Assembly (NCBI GenBank): GCA_900078775.1
Contig: LT549889.1
Location: 3,410,001 to 3,474,000 of the forward strand
Direction: 5' to 3'
Origin: Mycolicibacterium aurum
GTDB lineage: Bacteria; Actinomycetota; Actinomycetes; Mycobacteriales; Mycobacteriaceae
DNA: 64,000 nt
In this document: positions 9,368 through 20,105 of the stretch, piece by piece
Numbering within the stretch: position 1 is the first letter of the stretch
Layout of the letters: the number at the start of each line of letters is the position of its first letter
The notes under the pieces: model-generated
Told to the model about the DNA's origin: nothing
Databases searched by the model: none
Seen by the model: the letters and a program-made list of their open reading frames with translations, nothing else
Program-made: the position numbers and the translations under genes

Positions 9368-9381
9368 TGCAACTTGTTGCA
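9368..9381. promoter_or_regulatory. Palindrome TGCAAC-TT-GTTGCA upstream of the padR-like gene
   Basis: A perfect 6+2+6 inverted repeat ends 31 bp before the PadR-family start and sits in the 260-bp gap shared with the divergent fdxC-dapC transcript. PadR-family dimers bind short inverted repeats near their own promoter, so this is a good candidate autoregulatory operator for padR-fadH. Binding is inference. Confidence 0.45.
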
Positions 9382-9412
9382 TAGGACCAGCGGTACCGCC
9401 TAGGCTGCCGTG

Positions 9413-11973
<2,561 letters not shown>

Positions 11974-11980
11974 CTCTTTT

Positions 11981-12046
11981 ACCGCGAGCGTGCGGGCCTG
12001 CGGGCGACACGCCGGGTCGTCGGCGGAGTTCACGCACGCTCGCGGT
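11981..12046. terminator. Hairpin between convergent fadH and yceI-like gene
   Basis: ACCGCGAGCGTGCG at 11981-11994 is the exact reverse complement of 12033-12046, with a 38-nt loop. It fills the 80-bp gap between two converging genes and probably stops transcription from both sides. There is no U-run, as is usual for mycobacterial terminators. GAGCGTGCG-type inverted repeats recur between mycobacterial genes as far as I recall, so it may also be a dispersed element. Confidence 0.65.
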
Positions 12047-12053
12047 GCAACGC

Positions 12054-12602
12054 TCAGGCCTGCTTGAGCGCCTCGATCTCCAGCGTCACGGTGACCTTGT
12101 CACCGACCACGGTGCCCCCGGTCTCCAGCGGTGCGTCGAAGCTGATGTCGAAGTCCTTGCGGGACAACACCACCGTGGCCTCGAAGCCGGCGACCTCGCC
12201 GTGGCCCATGCCCGGGTTCACGCCGTTGAACTCCAGCTTGAGTGAGACGGGTTTGGTGACGCCGCGCAGGGTGAAGTCTCCGTCGAGCACATAGTCGTCG
12301 CCGTCGGGGCGCACCGCGGTGGAGACGAAGGAGGCGGTCGGGTACCGCTCGGCGTCGAAGAAGTCGGCGGCCTTGAGATGCGCGTCGCGCTGCTCGTTGC
12401 GGGTGTTGATCGAGTTGATGTCGATGGTGGCGCTCACCGAGGGGGTGCCGTCCTCGGCGACGGTGACGGCGCCGGAGAAGCTGTCGAAGGTGCCGCGGAC
12501 CTTGCTCACCATCAGGTGGCGGACCGAGAAGTTGACCGAGGAGTGGATCGGGTCGATGGCCCAGGTTCCGGCGGTCAGGTCGGTGGCTACTGCAGTGGTC
12601 AT
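12054..12602 (-). CDS. YceI-family lipocalin-like protein
   Basis: 182-residue protein covering the whole YceI domain, a lipocalin-like beta-barrel that binds polyisoprenoids or other amphiphiles. Hallmarks are AGTWAIDPIHSSVNFSVRHLMVSKVRGTF at the N-terminus (given here as consecutive segments TWAIDPIHSSVNF and VRHLMVSKVRGTF), FFDAERYPTASF in the middle and the FTLRGVTKPVSL strand. No signal peptide is present, so it is cytoplasmic unlike proteobacterial YceI. The ATG at 12602 has an excellent AAGGAGA 6 bases upstream. It is followed by no co-directional gene and ends against the fadH hairpin. Physiological ligand unknown. Confidence 0.9.
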   Translation of the reverse strand: MTTAVATDLTAGTWAIDPIHSSVNFSVRHLMVSKVRGTFDSFSGAVTVAEDGTPSVSATIDINSINTRNEQRDAHLKAADFFDAERYPTASFVSTAVRPDGDDYVLDGDFTLRGVTKPVSLKLEFNGVNPGMGHGEVAGFEATVVLSRKDFDISFDAPLETGGTVVGDKVTVTLEIEALKQA

Positions 12603-12687
12603 GGTGTCTCCTTGCTCGGCGGGACCGGCCTTCCCGGCTCCCCTCGCCAGGAGAAACGGACCGCAGTCCGATTCCATTCCCGCCCGC

Positions 12688-13155
12688 TCAGCCCCCGGCG
12701 ATGATGCCCCACTTCGCTTCGGCACCCGAATGACCGATGAGCGCCACGTCGACCACCGACGACACCCCGACCAGCACCGCCAGGACTGCGACCGCGACGT
12801 TGAGCGCCGTCCGCCTCCCGGGCCTGCGCGTCTCCAGTCGGTGCTGGGCCGCCAAGGCGACCGCCACCACCAGCAATCCCACCGCGAAATAGATCATCCA
12901 CTCACCGCGTGCCGCATGCAGTTGCAGGATCGGCCGGTGTTCCGACTCCCGGCCGTAGAGCCACTCACCCGCGGACACGGTCAGCGGCGTCAACGCGAGG
13001 ATGCCCACCGACAGCGCCAGCACCAGCCACACGAACCGCCGGCGCGCGGCGGGCCACAGTGCGCACAGCACCTGCAGCGCCGCGGTGAGCGGTACGAGGA
13101 CGACAAGTCCGTGCACGAGCAGGACGTGGGCGGGAAGGCCGAAGATCGTGGTCAT
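12688..13155 (-). CDS. DUF2231-type integral membrane protein
   Basis: 155-residue polytopic protein with four hydrophobic segments (about 8-30, 38-58, 85-103 and 118-138). The N-terminal GLPAHVLLVHGLVVLVPLTA with two His and the conserved LHAARGEWMIYF resemble the DUF2231 family, whose His residues are suspected to bind haem or metal; this assignment is tentative. ATG at 13155 is preceded by AGGAGCCCC. It lies downstream of fbiC on the same strand with a 138-bp gap. Function not known. Confidence 0.75.
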   Translation of the reverse strand: MTTIFGLPAHVLLVHGLVVLVPLTAALQVLCALWPAARRRFVWLVLALSVGILALTPLTVSAGEWLYGRESEHRPILQLHAARGEWMIYFAVGLLVVAVALAAQHRLETRRPGRRTALNVAVAVLAVLVGVSSVVDVALIGHSGAEAKWGIIAGG

Positions 13156-13293
13156 GGGGCTCCTGGGCTCGGCGATAACTCAAGATACCGGCCCGGAAGC
13201 CTATGCGAGTGAATTGAAATGCAAATCAGCACAACAGGATTAGCGCTTCTACGGTTAGGAGAGGCTAGGCTTTCCGCTCGCCCGCAAGAAAGG

Positions 13294-15864
13294 TCAGGCC
13301 GCCAGCGGCGTGTACGTGGTCGTCCGCTGCCGGGCCGGCCGGCCGATCCCTTCGGCGATCGCCACGAGTTCCTCGACCGACTTCGCCGAGCCGTTCTCCG
13401 AACCGGCCATCCGCGAGATGGTCTCCTCCATCAGTGTGCCGCCCAGATCGTTGGCGCCGCCCTGCAGCATCACCTGGGTGCGCTCGACGCCGAGCTTGAC
13501 CCACGAGGTCTGAATGCTCGGGATCCTGCCGTGCAGCATGATCCGGGCCAGTGCGTGCACCGCACGGTTGTCCCGGTGCGTCGGGCCCGGGCGCGCGCCG
13601 CCGGCCAGGTACAGCGGCGATGACTGATGCACGAAAGGCAGCGGCACGAATTCGGTGAAACCGCCGGTGCGGTCCTGGATACCGCGCAGCACGTTGAGGT
13701 GGCCCACCCAGTGCTTCGGGGTGTCGACGTGGCCGTACATCATCGTCGAGCTCGACCGCAGCCCTACCTCGTGCGCGGTGGTGATGACGTCGATCCACTC
13801 GGAGGTGGGCAGCTTGCCCTTGGTGAGCACCCAGCGCACCTCGTCGTCGAGGATCTCGGCGGCGGTGCCCGGGATCGAGCCGAGCCCAGCCTCCCGCAGC
13901 GCGGTCAGCCACTCCCGCACCGAGATCCCGCTGCGGGTCACCCCGTTGGCGATCTCCATCGGCGAGAAGGCGTGCACGTGCATAGACGGCACCCGGGCCT
14001 TGACCGCGCGCACCAGATCGGCGTACCCGGTGACCGGCAGCTCCGGGTCGATGCCGCCCTGCATGCAGACCTCGGTGGCGCCGGCGACGTGCGCCTCCCA
14101 GGCGCGGTCGGCAACCTCGCCGGTCGACAGCGAGTACGCGTCGGCGTCGCCCTTGCGCTGCGCGAACGCGCAGAACCGGCAGCCGGTGTAGCAGATGTTG
14201 GTGAAGTTGATGTTGCGGTTGACGACGTAGGTGACGTCCTCGCCGACCACCTCGCGGCGCAGCGAATCCGCCAGCGCGGCAACCGCATCCAGGGCGGGTC
14301 CGTCGGCGGTGGCCAGCGCCAGGTATTCGTCGTCGCTGCAGCCACCCGGATCGCGTTCGGCCGAGCGCAGCGCGGCCAACACATCGGTATCGATGCGCTC
14401 CGGGGCGCGGGCGGCCAGTTCGGACACCTTCTCCCGAATGGACTCCCAGTCCCCGAACGCGCTGTCCAGGTCGCTGCGGGTCTCGGTGCGCCGGCCCTCG
14501 GAATCGATCGCAGAGTGCAGATCGGTGCGGCCCAACGATTCCGACGCCTCGTCGGGTTCCTGCCACGGCCGGCCCACCGGGTTCACGTCCAGGGCCAGCC
14601 CGGTGTCCGGGTCGGCCAGTGCGTCGACGTGCCCGCGCACCCGCGGGTCGATCCAGGCGGCACCGGCCTGCACGTACTGCGGTTGCGCGGTGAGCCGCTG
14701 CACCAGGTCGTAGCCGGCGTCGGCGGTAATCGAGGCCAGGTCGTCCAGATTGGGCCAGGGCCGCTCGGGGTTGACGTGGTCGGGGGTCAGCGGCGACACC
14801 CCGCCCCAGTCGTCCACGCCCGCGCCGATCAGGGCCAGACACTCCTGCCGCGAGACCAGGTTCGGCGGGGCCTGGATGCGCATCTTCGGGCCCAGCACCA
14901 GCCGGGTCACCGCGATGGTGGCCAGGAAGTCGTCGATCCCGGCGTCGGGCACCGCGGCCATCGCGGTGTTGTCCTTGGCCCGGAAGTTCTGCACGATGAC
15001 TTCCTGCACGTGCCCGAACGCCTTGTGCGATTTCCGGATCGCGTGCATGGTCTCGGCCCGCTCGGCCAGCGTCTCACCGATACCCACCAGCAGTCCGGTG
15101 GTGAACGGGATGGACAACCGGCCGGCATCGTCGAGGGTGCGCAGCCGCACCGCGGGATCCTTGTCCGGGCTGCCGTAGTGGGCCAGCCCGCGCGTCTCGA
15201 ACAACCGTCGCGAGGTGGTCTCCAGCATCATGCCCATCGACGGCGCAACGGGTTTCAGCCGGGACAGCTCGGTCCAGCTCATCACCCCGGGGTTGAGGTG
15301 CGGCAGCAGGCCGGTCTCCTCCAGCACCCGGATGGCCATCGCCCGCACATAGTCCAGGGTGGAGTCGTAGCCGCGTTCGTCGAGCCACTGCTTGGCCTCG
15401 TCCCAGCGCGCCTCCGGGCGGTCACCGAGGGTGAAAAGCGCTTCCTTGCACCCGAGCTCGGCGCCCCGGCGGGCGACCTCGAGGATCTCGTCGGGCTCCA
15501 TGAACATGCCCCTGCCCTCGGCGCGCAGCTTGCCGGGCACCGTCACGAAGGTGCAGTAGTGGCATTTGTCGCGGCACAGGTGCGTCACCGGGATGAACAC
15601 CTTGCGCGAGTAACTGACCGGCAGGCGACCGGTGGCGCCGCGGCGGCCGGCGGATTCCAGGCCCGCATCGCGGACCCGGGCCGCGCTGGCGCACAGGTCG
15701 GCGAGGTCCTCGCCGCGGGCGGTCATCGCGATGGCGGCCTCGTCGACGTTGAGCGCCACCCCGTCGCGGGCGCGGCGCAGCACACGCCGCAGCGCGGACG
15801 GACTGGACTTCGGCGGGACGACCGGACTGGGCAGGTCGGAGCCGTGCTGAGAGTTCAGAGCCAC
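13294..15864 (-). CDS. fbiC: 7,8-didemethyl-8-hydroxy-5-deazariboflavin (FO) synthase FbiC
   Basis: Dual radical-SAM enzyme that makes FO, the chromophore of coenzyme F420, from tyrosine and a ribityl-uracil. It is the CofG/CofH fusion typical of actinobacteria. The N-terminal half has the cluster motif CRDKCHYC (Cys at about 97, 101, 104); the C-terminal half has CYTGCRFC (about 558, 562, 565) after NRNINFTNI. The length from the GTG at 15864 is 856 aa, which equals the M. tuberculosis protein as I recall. The frame continues upstream to 16359 but would run antisense through the next gene and lacks coding character. A GGGGAG lies immediately before the GTG, closer than ideal, so the start has some uncertainty. 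Confidence 0.95.
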   Translation of the reverse strand: MALNSQHGSDLPSPVVPPKSSPSALRRVLRRARDGVALNVDEAAIAMTARGEDLADLCASAARVRDAGLESAGRRGATGRLPVSYSRKVFIPVTHLCRDKCHYCTFVTVPGKLRAEGRGMFMEPDEILEVARRGAELGCKEALFTLGDRPEARWDEAKQWLDERGYDSTLDYVRAMAIRVLEETGLLPHLNPGVMSWTELSRLKPVAPSMGMMLETTSRRLFETRGLAHYGSPDKDPAVRLRTLDDAGRLSIPFTTGLLVGIGETLAERAETMHAIRKSHKAFGHVQEVIVQNFRAKDNTAMAAVPDAGIDDFLATIAVTRLVLGPKMRIQAPPNLVSRQECLALIGAGVDDWGGVSPLTPDHVNPERPWPNLDDLASITADAGYDLVQRLTAQPQYVQAGAAWIDPRVRGHVDALADPDTGLALDVNPVGRPWQEPDEASESLGRTDLHSAIDSEGRRTETRSDLDSAFGDWESIREKVSELAARAPERIDTDVLAALRSAERDPGGCSDDEYLALATADGPALDAVAALADSLRREVVGEDVTYVVNRNINFTNICYTGCRFCAFAQRKGDADAYSLSTGEVADRAWEAHVAGATEVCMQGGIDPELPVTGYADLVRAVKARVPSMHVHAFSPMEIANGVTRSGISVREWLTALREAGLGSIPGTAAEILDDEVRWVLTKGKLPTSEWIDVITTAHEVGLRSSSTMMYGHVDTPKHWVGHLNVLRGIQDRTGGFTEFVPLPFVHQSSPLYLAGGARPGPTHRDNRAVHALARIMLHGRIPSIQTSWVKLGVERTQVMLQGGANDLGGTLMEETISRMAGSENGSAKSVEELVAIAEGIGRPARQRTTTYTPLAA

Positions 15865-16051
15865 TCCCCTGTAACCCCGGCATCGACGCGGATCATCCGC
15901 GCGTCTCACTATCTGAAACAGATGCGCCTGGCATAGGGGCCACATTAGCCGCCGTGGGCCGACACCTGTGCGAGCCGCCCACAGAATGCCGCCTCCAGAG
16001 CAAACGCTCGCGTAAATTCTTTCCGTCGGGATCGAGCGAACAGGAGCGCAG
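15865..16051. other. Divergent gap between fbiC and the first acidic-tail gene
   Basis: 187 bp with no open frame of coding character. It must contain the fbiC promoter (minus strand) and the promoter of the secreted-protein gene at 16052. An AT-richer patch, GTAAATTCTTTCC, lies at 16013-16025 and could supply a -10 (TAAATT) for the plus-strand gene, but no matching -35 is convincing. Confidence 0.35.
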
Positions 16052-17185
16052 ATGCGGTTCAGCATGCGTCCATATCTGATGGCCGGGGTCGGCATCGTCG
16101 CCGCGGGCAGCATCGCCATCCCGCCGTCGGTGGCCCCGCCCAGCCACGCGGTGCGGCACGAAAGCGTCGCGCTGGCGGCGCACACCGCGCCGGTGAATCC
16201 GCTGCTGCGGCAGGTTCCCGAGTACGCGACCGCCCAGGCCGCGGCGACCCTGCTGCCGCCGGAGGCGCTGACGTCGACCGCCGCGTTGACCGAGACGCTG
16301 GATGCGGCGGCCGCGCAGGTGGGTGCGCTGGCGCTGCCCGGCCTGGGCAACGCGATCATCGCCGCCTACGACGTGATCATGCCGTGGGTGGACTGGGCGG
16401 TGAACCTCGGCATCTACGCCACCGAGTGGATTCCGGTCGTCAACTGGTTCACCCCGCAGATCAGCATCGTCTACTACGCGCTGATCGAACCGATCATCAC
16501 CAGCGCCGTCTTCAACTTCGCGTTCTGGGTGGGCGGGGCCGAGAGCTTCCTCGCAGGCCTGACGAACTTCTTCACCGACACCGTCAACGCCGGCATCGGC
16601 TTCGTCAACGCCGAGATCGACTGGTTCCTGGGCTTCCTGCCACCGCTGCCGCCGTTCTTCCCGTTCGCCGCCCAGGCCACCATGGACGTGATGGGGGCGC
16701 GCACCGCCGTGCAGGTGACCGCCCCGACCGACGCCGACGAGCCCGACCCTGAGACGGTCACCGAGGAGCCGACGGCGCCGCAGCCCGGGAAGGAGACCGA
16801 GACGGCCCCGGCCGACGAGGTCGAGGGCGAGCCCACCGAACCCGCGCCGGCCGAGGACACGTCCGCTGCCGACCCGGTCGATGAGCCCGCGACCGGCCCC
16901 GCGGATGTCGAGACGGACCTCACCGAAGACGCCGACGCGGAACTCGCCGACCCCGCTGCAGGCACTGACGACGCTGGGGACTCCAAGGATGACCTCGAAG
17001 ACCTCAAGGACGACCTGAGGGACGACCTCAAGGACACAGCCGAGGACGACCCGAAGAACGACGACGACACCGACGCCGACACGAAGTCCGACGGCGGCCC
17101 CGATGCCAAGGACGACGACGAGAAGCCCGGCTCCGTGACGGACGACAAACCGGACACCCAGTCCGACACGACATCCGGCGACTGA
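16052..17185 (+). CDS. Secreted or membrane-attached protein with Asp/Glu-rich tail (paralogue A)
   Basis: 377 residues in three parts. Residues 1-35 form a basic-hydrophobic signal-type segment ([16 protein letters not shown], then AAGSIAI). Residues 90-215 are hydrophobic and aromatic with no charge clusters, ending in [10 protein letters not shown]. Residues 222-377 are an extended low-complexity tail, roughly 40% Asp+Glu, with [17 protein letters not shown] repeats. AGGAG 6 bases before 16052 fixes the start. The middle region aligns with the next gene (PWV.W, W.P...PQI, F..LPPLPP). No known domain is recognised; the N-terminal pattern recurs in many mycobacterial secreted proteins of unknown role. 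The acidic tail could bind cations or basic surfaces (inference). Confidence 0.85.
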   Translation: MRFSMRPYLMAGVGIVAAGSIAIPPSVAPPSHAVRHESVALAAHTAPVNPLLRQVPEYATAQAAATLLPPEALTSTAALTETLDAAAAQVGALALPGLGNAIIAAYDVIMPWVDWAVNLGIYATEWIPVVNWFTPQISIVYYALIEPIITSAVFNFAFWVGGAESFLAGLTNFFTDTVNAGIGFVNAEIDWFLGFLPPLPPFFPFAAQATMDVMGARTAVQVTAPTDADEPDPETVTEEPTAPQPGKETETAPADEVEGEPTEPAPAEDTSAADPVDEPATGPADVETDLTEDADAELADPAAGTDDAGDSKDDLEDLKDDLRDDLKDTAEDDPKNDDDTDADTKSDGGPDAKDDDEKPGSVTDDKPDTQSDTTSGD

Positions 17186-17293
17186 ATCCAGGGCTTGCGG
17201 GCGGGGCCATCCGGTACTGCCGAACAGCCTCGACCTTGATGGGCTGGGCGTACAGTTCCCGGTACTTTCGGTGATCGAAGAAGGTGCCACGCC

Positions 17294-18373
17294 ATGTCTC
17301 ACCTGCTGCGCCCCTGGGTCTCGCTGAGCGTCGCGGCGTTGACCGCAACGGCCGTCACTTTCGCACCGCCGGCGCCCGAGCATGCACCTCCGCCGCTGGT
17401 GCAGGTGACTTCTCAGCCGGTGCGGTTATCCGCTGCGGTCCAGCCGCAGGTTTCGGCCGCGGCACTGCCCGATCTCCTCGTCGACTTCGTGAACGACATC
17501 GTCCTGCCGCCGAGTGCCGGTGCGGCGTTCCCCACACCGCAGTTCCCGCCGACGGTCGTCGGCAATTCGATCGGCACCGCCATCGAGAACGCCTACAACG
17601 CGATCGAACCCTGGGTGCAGTGGGGTTTCGAGGTCGCCGCGTACGCCGTCGGATGGATTCCGTGGGTCGGCTGGCTCGCCCCACAGATCATGATCTTCTA
17701 CAACCTCGGCGAACGGATCGTCCGGAGCATCACCTTCAACATCGCCGACTGGATCGACCATGAGGTGACGTTCGTGCAGGGTCTGCGCAACGTAATCGTG
17801 GACAGCATCAACTCGTTCATCTACTTCATCAACGATGAGCTGGCGTTCTTCCTGCCGCCGCTGCCCCCGATCCCGCCGATCGGCGGATCGCTGTCGACTG
17901 CGGACACAAACCTGGTCCTGGCCACGGCCGGCGCCGAGGAACCCGGCACCGCCGTTGAAGCCGCAGGCCGAAACAGCGGATCTGTCGACGAAGAGCCCAC
18001 CGTCGGGGACGAGAAACCCGCGGTGCCCACCCGTTCCGCGACGGTCAGCGAGCCGGAAATCACCGACGTCGATGAGTCCGAACTCGTCGACGAATCGGCG
18101 TCGACCGAGGAAATCGGGTCGGCCGCCGAGGACGAACCGGCTACCGAGGCCGAGCAGGAAACAGCGCCCGAGGCGTCGGACGACCTGGACACCGTCGAGG
18201 ACCTCACCGAGATCGCGGACGACACACCCGATGCCGACGACAGCAAGGGTGTGGATCCGACCTCCGGTGCCGAAGCCGACACCACACCGGATGCTGGGCC
18301 GGACGCACAGAAGCCGGACACGAAGAAGTCCGATATCGACTCGGAGACCAAAGCCGAGAAGTCCGACGACTGA
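17294..18373 (+). CDS. Secreted or membrane-attached protein with acidic tail (paralogue B)
   Basis: 359 residues with the same plan as the preceding gene: signal-type N-terminus (MSHLLRPWVSLSVAALTATA), an aromatic hydrophobic centre at 85-200, then an acidic tail from about 210 to the end rich in Glu, Asp, Thr and Pro. The central blocks IEPWVQWGFE, GWIPWVGWLAPQIMIFY and FFLPPLPPIPP align one-to-one with paralogue A, so the pair arose by tandem duplication with fast divergence of the tails. ATG 17294 is the only reasonable start. The 108-bp gap after A may hold a separate promoter. Function unknown. Confidence 0.85.
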   Translation: MSHLLRPWVSLSVAALTATAVTFAPPAPEHAPPPLVQVTSQPVRLSAAVQPQVSAAALPDLLVDFVNDIVLPPSAGAAFPTPQFPPTVVGNSIGTAIENAYNAIEPWVQWGFEVAAYAVGWIPWVGWLAPQIMIFYNLGERIVRSITFNIADWIDHEVTFVQGLRNVIVDSINSFIYFINDELAFFLPPLPPIPPIGGSLSTADTNLVLATAGAEEPGTAVEAAGRNSGSVDEEPTVGDEKPAVPTRSATVSEPEITDVDESELVDESASTEEIGSAAEDEPATEAEQETAPEASDDLDTVEDLTEIADDTPDADDSKGVDPTSGAEADTTPDAGPDAQKPDTKKSDIDSETKAEKSDD

Positions 18374-18374
18374 A

Positions 18375-18419
18375 TTTGCGCACCGTCAGTAACGCTGACC
18401 GTTGCCGATGGTGCGCAAA
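18375..18419. terminator. Nested hairpin after paralogue B
   Basis: TTTGCGCACC at 18375-18384 pairs exactly with 18410-18419; inside it GTCAG/CTGAC (18385-18389/18395-18399) forms a second stem. It begins 2 bp after the paralogue B stop and lies before the stop of the opposing gene, so it is a likely bidirectional terminator, with a short A/T end on both strands. Confidence 0.75.
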
Positions 18420-18432
18420 ATCGCGGGGAGCC

Positions 18433-18819
18433 TCAGCCGCGCGCATGGCGCCGCAGCAGCGCGGCCGCCGGCAGTGCGCCCACCGCGATGAACGGCAGGA
18501 CCGCATAACCCATCACGCCGGCGCCGCCGAAGATCAGGTCGTTGCCCGGCCCGCCGAAGGTCATCGCGAGCACCGTGGCCATCCAGGTCCACAGCGGCAG
18601 TGCGGCGACCCGGACCGAGGTCGTCCACTGCAGGGCCGCCCACACCAGGGCGGCGTTCACCGCCGCGGTGATCAACATGCTGATGGGAAACGGCACCGGA
18701 CCGATCCGCAGCGGAAGCAGAAATGCCGCAGCCAGGGCGGACAGCACGCCGTCGACGGCGAGCACCGAGAGGATGACGGGCGGCAACCAGGCGGGCCCGT
18801 CCGAGGCGTCCGCCGTCAG
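18433..18819 (-). CDS. Small four-helix membrane protein downstream of mshB (Rv1171-like)
   Basis: About 128 residues, dominated by hydrophobic helices with the sequences PPVILSVLAVDGVLSALAAA, FPISMLITAAVNAALVWAA, LPLWTWMATVLAMTFGGPG and LPFIAVGALPAAALL, so an integral membrane protein. I recall a similar small membrane protein (Rv1171) beside mshB in M. tuberculosis. The start is uncertain: the family N-terminus LTADAS begins at a CTG (18819) that overlaps the TGA of a 35-codon ORF by 4 bp; a TTG further in is an alternative, and upstream in-frame GTGs would run through that small ORF. Probably read from the mshB transcript. Function unknown. Confidence 0.68.
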   Translation of the reverse strand: MTADASDGPAWLPPVILSVLAVDGVLSALAAAFLLPLRIGPVPFPISMLITAAVNAALVWAALQWTTSVRVAALPLWTWMATVLAMTFGGPGNDLIFGGAGVMGYAVLPFIAVGALPAAALLRRHARG

Positions 18820-18923
18820 GTCGGGATGCTGTCGAGCAGGGCGACCAGGGAGCCGACGACCCACTGGAAGTTGTCGGCGCGGTCCTGCCAATGCTGGAGG
18901 TTGGGATCCAAGTCCGGGTCCAT
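18816..18923 (-). CDS. 35-residue microprotein between mshB and the membrane protein gene
   Basis: A 36-codon frame starting at ATG 18923 and ending at TGA 18816 encodes MDPDLDPNLQHWQDRADNFQ followed by WVVGSLVALLDSIPT. It starts 20 bp after the mshB stop; GGTAGG lies 8 bases before the ATG. Its stop overlaps the probable CTG start of the next gene by 4 bp. The composition (acidic head, aromatic/amphipathic centre, hydrophobic SLVALLDS end) is protein-like rather than a frame shadow, and the tight spacing on both sides supports a three-gene transcript. No family is recognised. It is shorter than common annotation limits. Confidence 0.5.
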   Translation of the reverse strand: MDPDLDPNLQHWQDRADNFQWVVGSLVALLDSIPT

Positions 18924-18943
18924 GCCGGGAGCCTACCGCGTCC

Positions 18944-19795
18944 CTAGCCCAGATCCAGTCCCGCCAGCAGATCCGACTCGACTCCGTCGCTTCCGCGCTC
19001 ACCGGCGGCCAGCACGTAGTGCTCGATCCCCCACAGCGGCAGCGCGATCTTGTTCGACAGGGCCATCGACCGCCCGTCCGGGGCGACCATCACCTGGGTG
19101 GAGTGCGACCGCAGCGCGGCGGCCTTGGCCGGCAGCTGCGCCGACGCGTCGATCACCGCGTCCACCTGGTCGTCGGGGTAGCCGAAGGTGAAGTCCTCGG
19201 CGTTGATGACGATCCAGTCCGCGGGCGGCTCACCGATGTTGCGGAAGCCCTCCACGAACCCGGACACCGCCATCACCGTCCAGTAGAACTTCGGCACCGC
19301 CCACCCGTGCTCGGCCGAGGCGGCCACCGCGGCGGTGGCAACCTCGTGGGCGCGGATGTGATCGGGGTGCCCGTATCCACCGTTGGGGTCGTAGCCGACC
19401 ACGACGTGCGGCCGGAACTCCGTGATCACCGAAACCAGTTCGGCGACCGGCTCTTCCAGCGGCGCGTCGACAAAACGCTGCCGGTGCCGCGCCGGGGTGC
19501 CGGGCATGCCCGAGTCCCGCCAGCGCCCGGCGCCGCCCAGGTAATGCGGCGATCCGGCGCCGAGTGCGGCCAGCGCCCCGGTGAGTTCGATGACGCGGTA
19601 GCCGCCGAGTTGGTCGGCCTCATCGACCGCCAGGCCGGCCCAGCGGTCGCCGATCACCTCGCCTTCCTCTCCCATCGTGCAGGTGACGACCCGGACGTCC
19701 GCCCCCTTGGCCGCATAGTGCGCGATGGTCGCGCCGGTGGTCAGGGATTCGTCATCGGGATGGGCATGGACGAAGAGCAGCCGGGGTGTTTCCAC
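18944..19795 (-). CDS. mshB: GlcNAc-Ins deacetylase MshB (mycothiol biosynthesis)
   Basis: 283-residue zinc deacetylase that removes acetyl from 1-O-(2-acetamido-2-deoxy-glucopyranosyl)-myo-inositol, the second enzymatic step towards mycothiol. The LmbE/PIG-L metal motif HPDDE lies at about 12-16, with [12 protein letters not shown] near 140-150 supplying the third zinc ligand. [14 protein letters not shown] is also highly conserved with the M. tuberculosis enzyme. The GTG at 19795 ([16 protein letters not shown]) is preferred over an ATG further upstream because the extra residues have no family counterpart. Followed by the 35-residue ORF and the small membrane protein on the same strand. 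Confidence 0.95.
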   Translation of the reverse strand: METPRLLFVHAHPDDESLTTGATIAHYAAKGADVRVVTCTMGEEGEVIGDRWAGLAVDEADQLGGYRVIELTGALAALGAGSPHYLGGAGRWRDSGMPGTPARHRQRFVDAPLEEPVAELVSVITEFRPHVVVGYDPNGGYGHPDHIRAHEVATAAVAASAEHGWAVPKFYWTVMAVSGFVEGFRNIGEPPADWIVINAEDFTFGYPDDQVDAVIDASAQLPAKAAALRSHSTQVMVAPDGRSMALSNKIALPLWGIEHYVLAAGERGSDGVESDLLAGLDLG

Positions 19796-20105
19796 GCCCT
19801 CAGGTTTACCCGGACGGCACGCGAAGCTCCAGGCCACCCTGGACGGTTTCGTCTACACCCTCTCGTGGAGTCCGCTTAGAGCAAATTTCTGCGCTCTCAA
19901 CTACCTGCCGCCGCGGGCTGCAGCGGAATCGAAGCCTTTGCGCGACAACGACACTGAAAACACCAGTGTGACCGCTACCACAAATGATCAGGAAATTCTC
20001 AGGTTCGAGCGAAATTAGCACATGTGCCAATTTTGCGTGTGAAGCGTCACTCGAGGGTTTACTTTCGTACTCGTCAATATTGTCCTGTCCTTGCAAGGAG
20101 ACATG
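19796..20105. other. Gene-free gap between mshB and paralogue C
   Basis: About 310 bp with divergent promoters. The part from about 19870 to 20090 is noticeably richer in A/T than its surroundings (for example around 19990-20035 and 20060-20085), as expected for a strong promoter region in this genome. No reading frame of coding character and no long inverted repeat were found. AAGGAG at 20095-20100 is the ribosome-binding site of the downstream gene. Confidence 0.4.

Noticed and set aside
13627..15936. 769-codon plus-strand frame opposite fbiC
   Set aside because: Antisense shadow of fbiC with Gly/Arg/His/Val-rich, non-protein-like composition; no ribosome-binding site.
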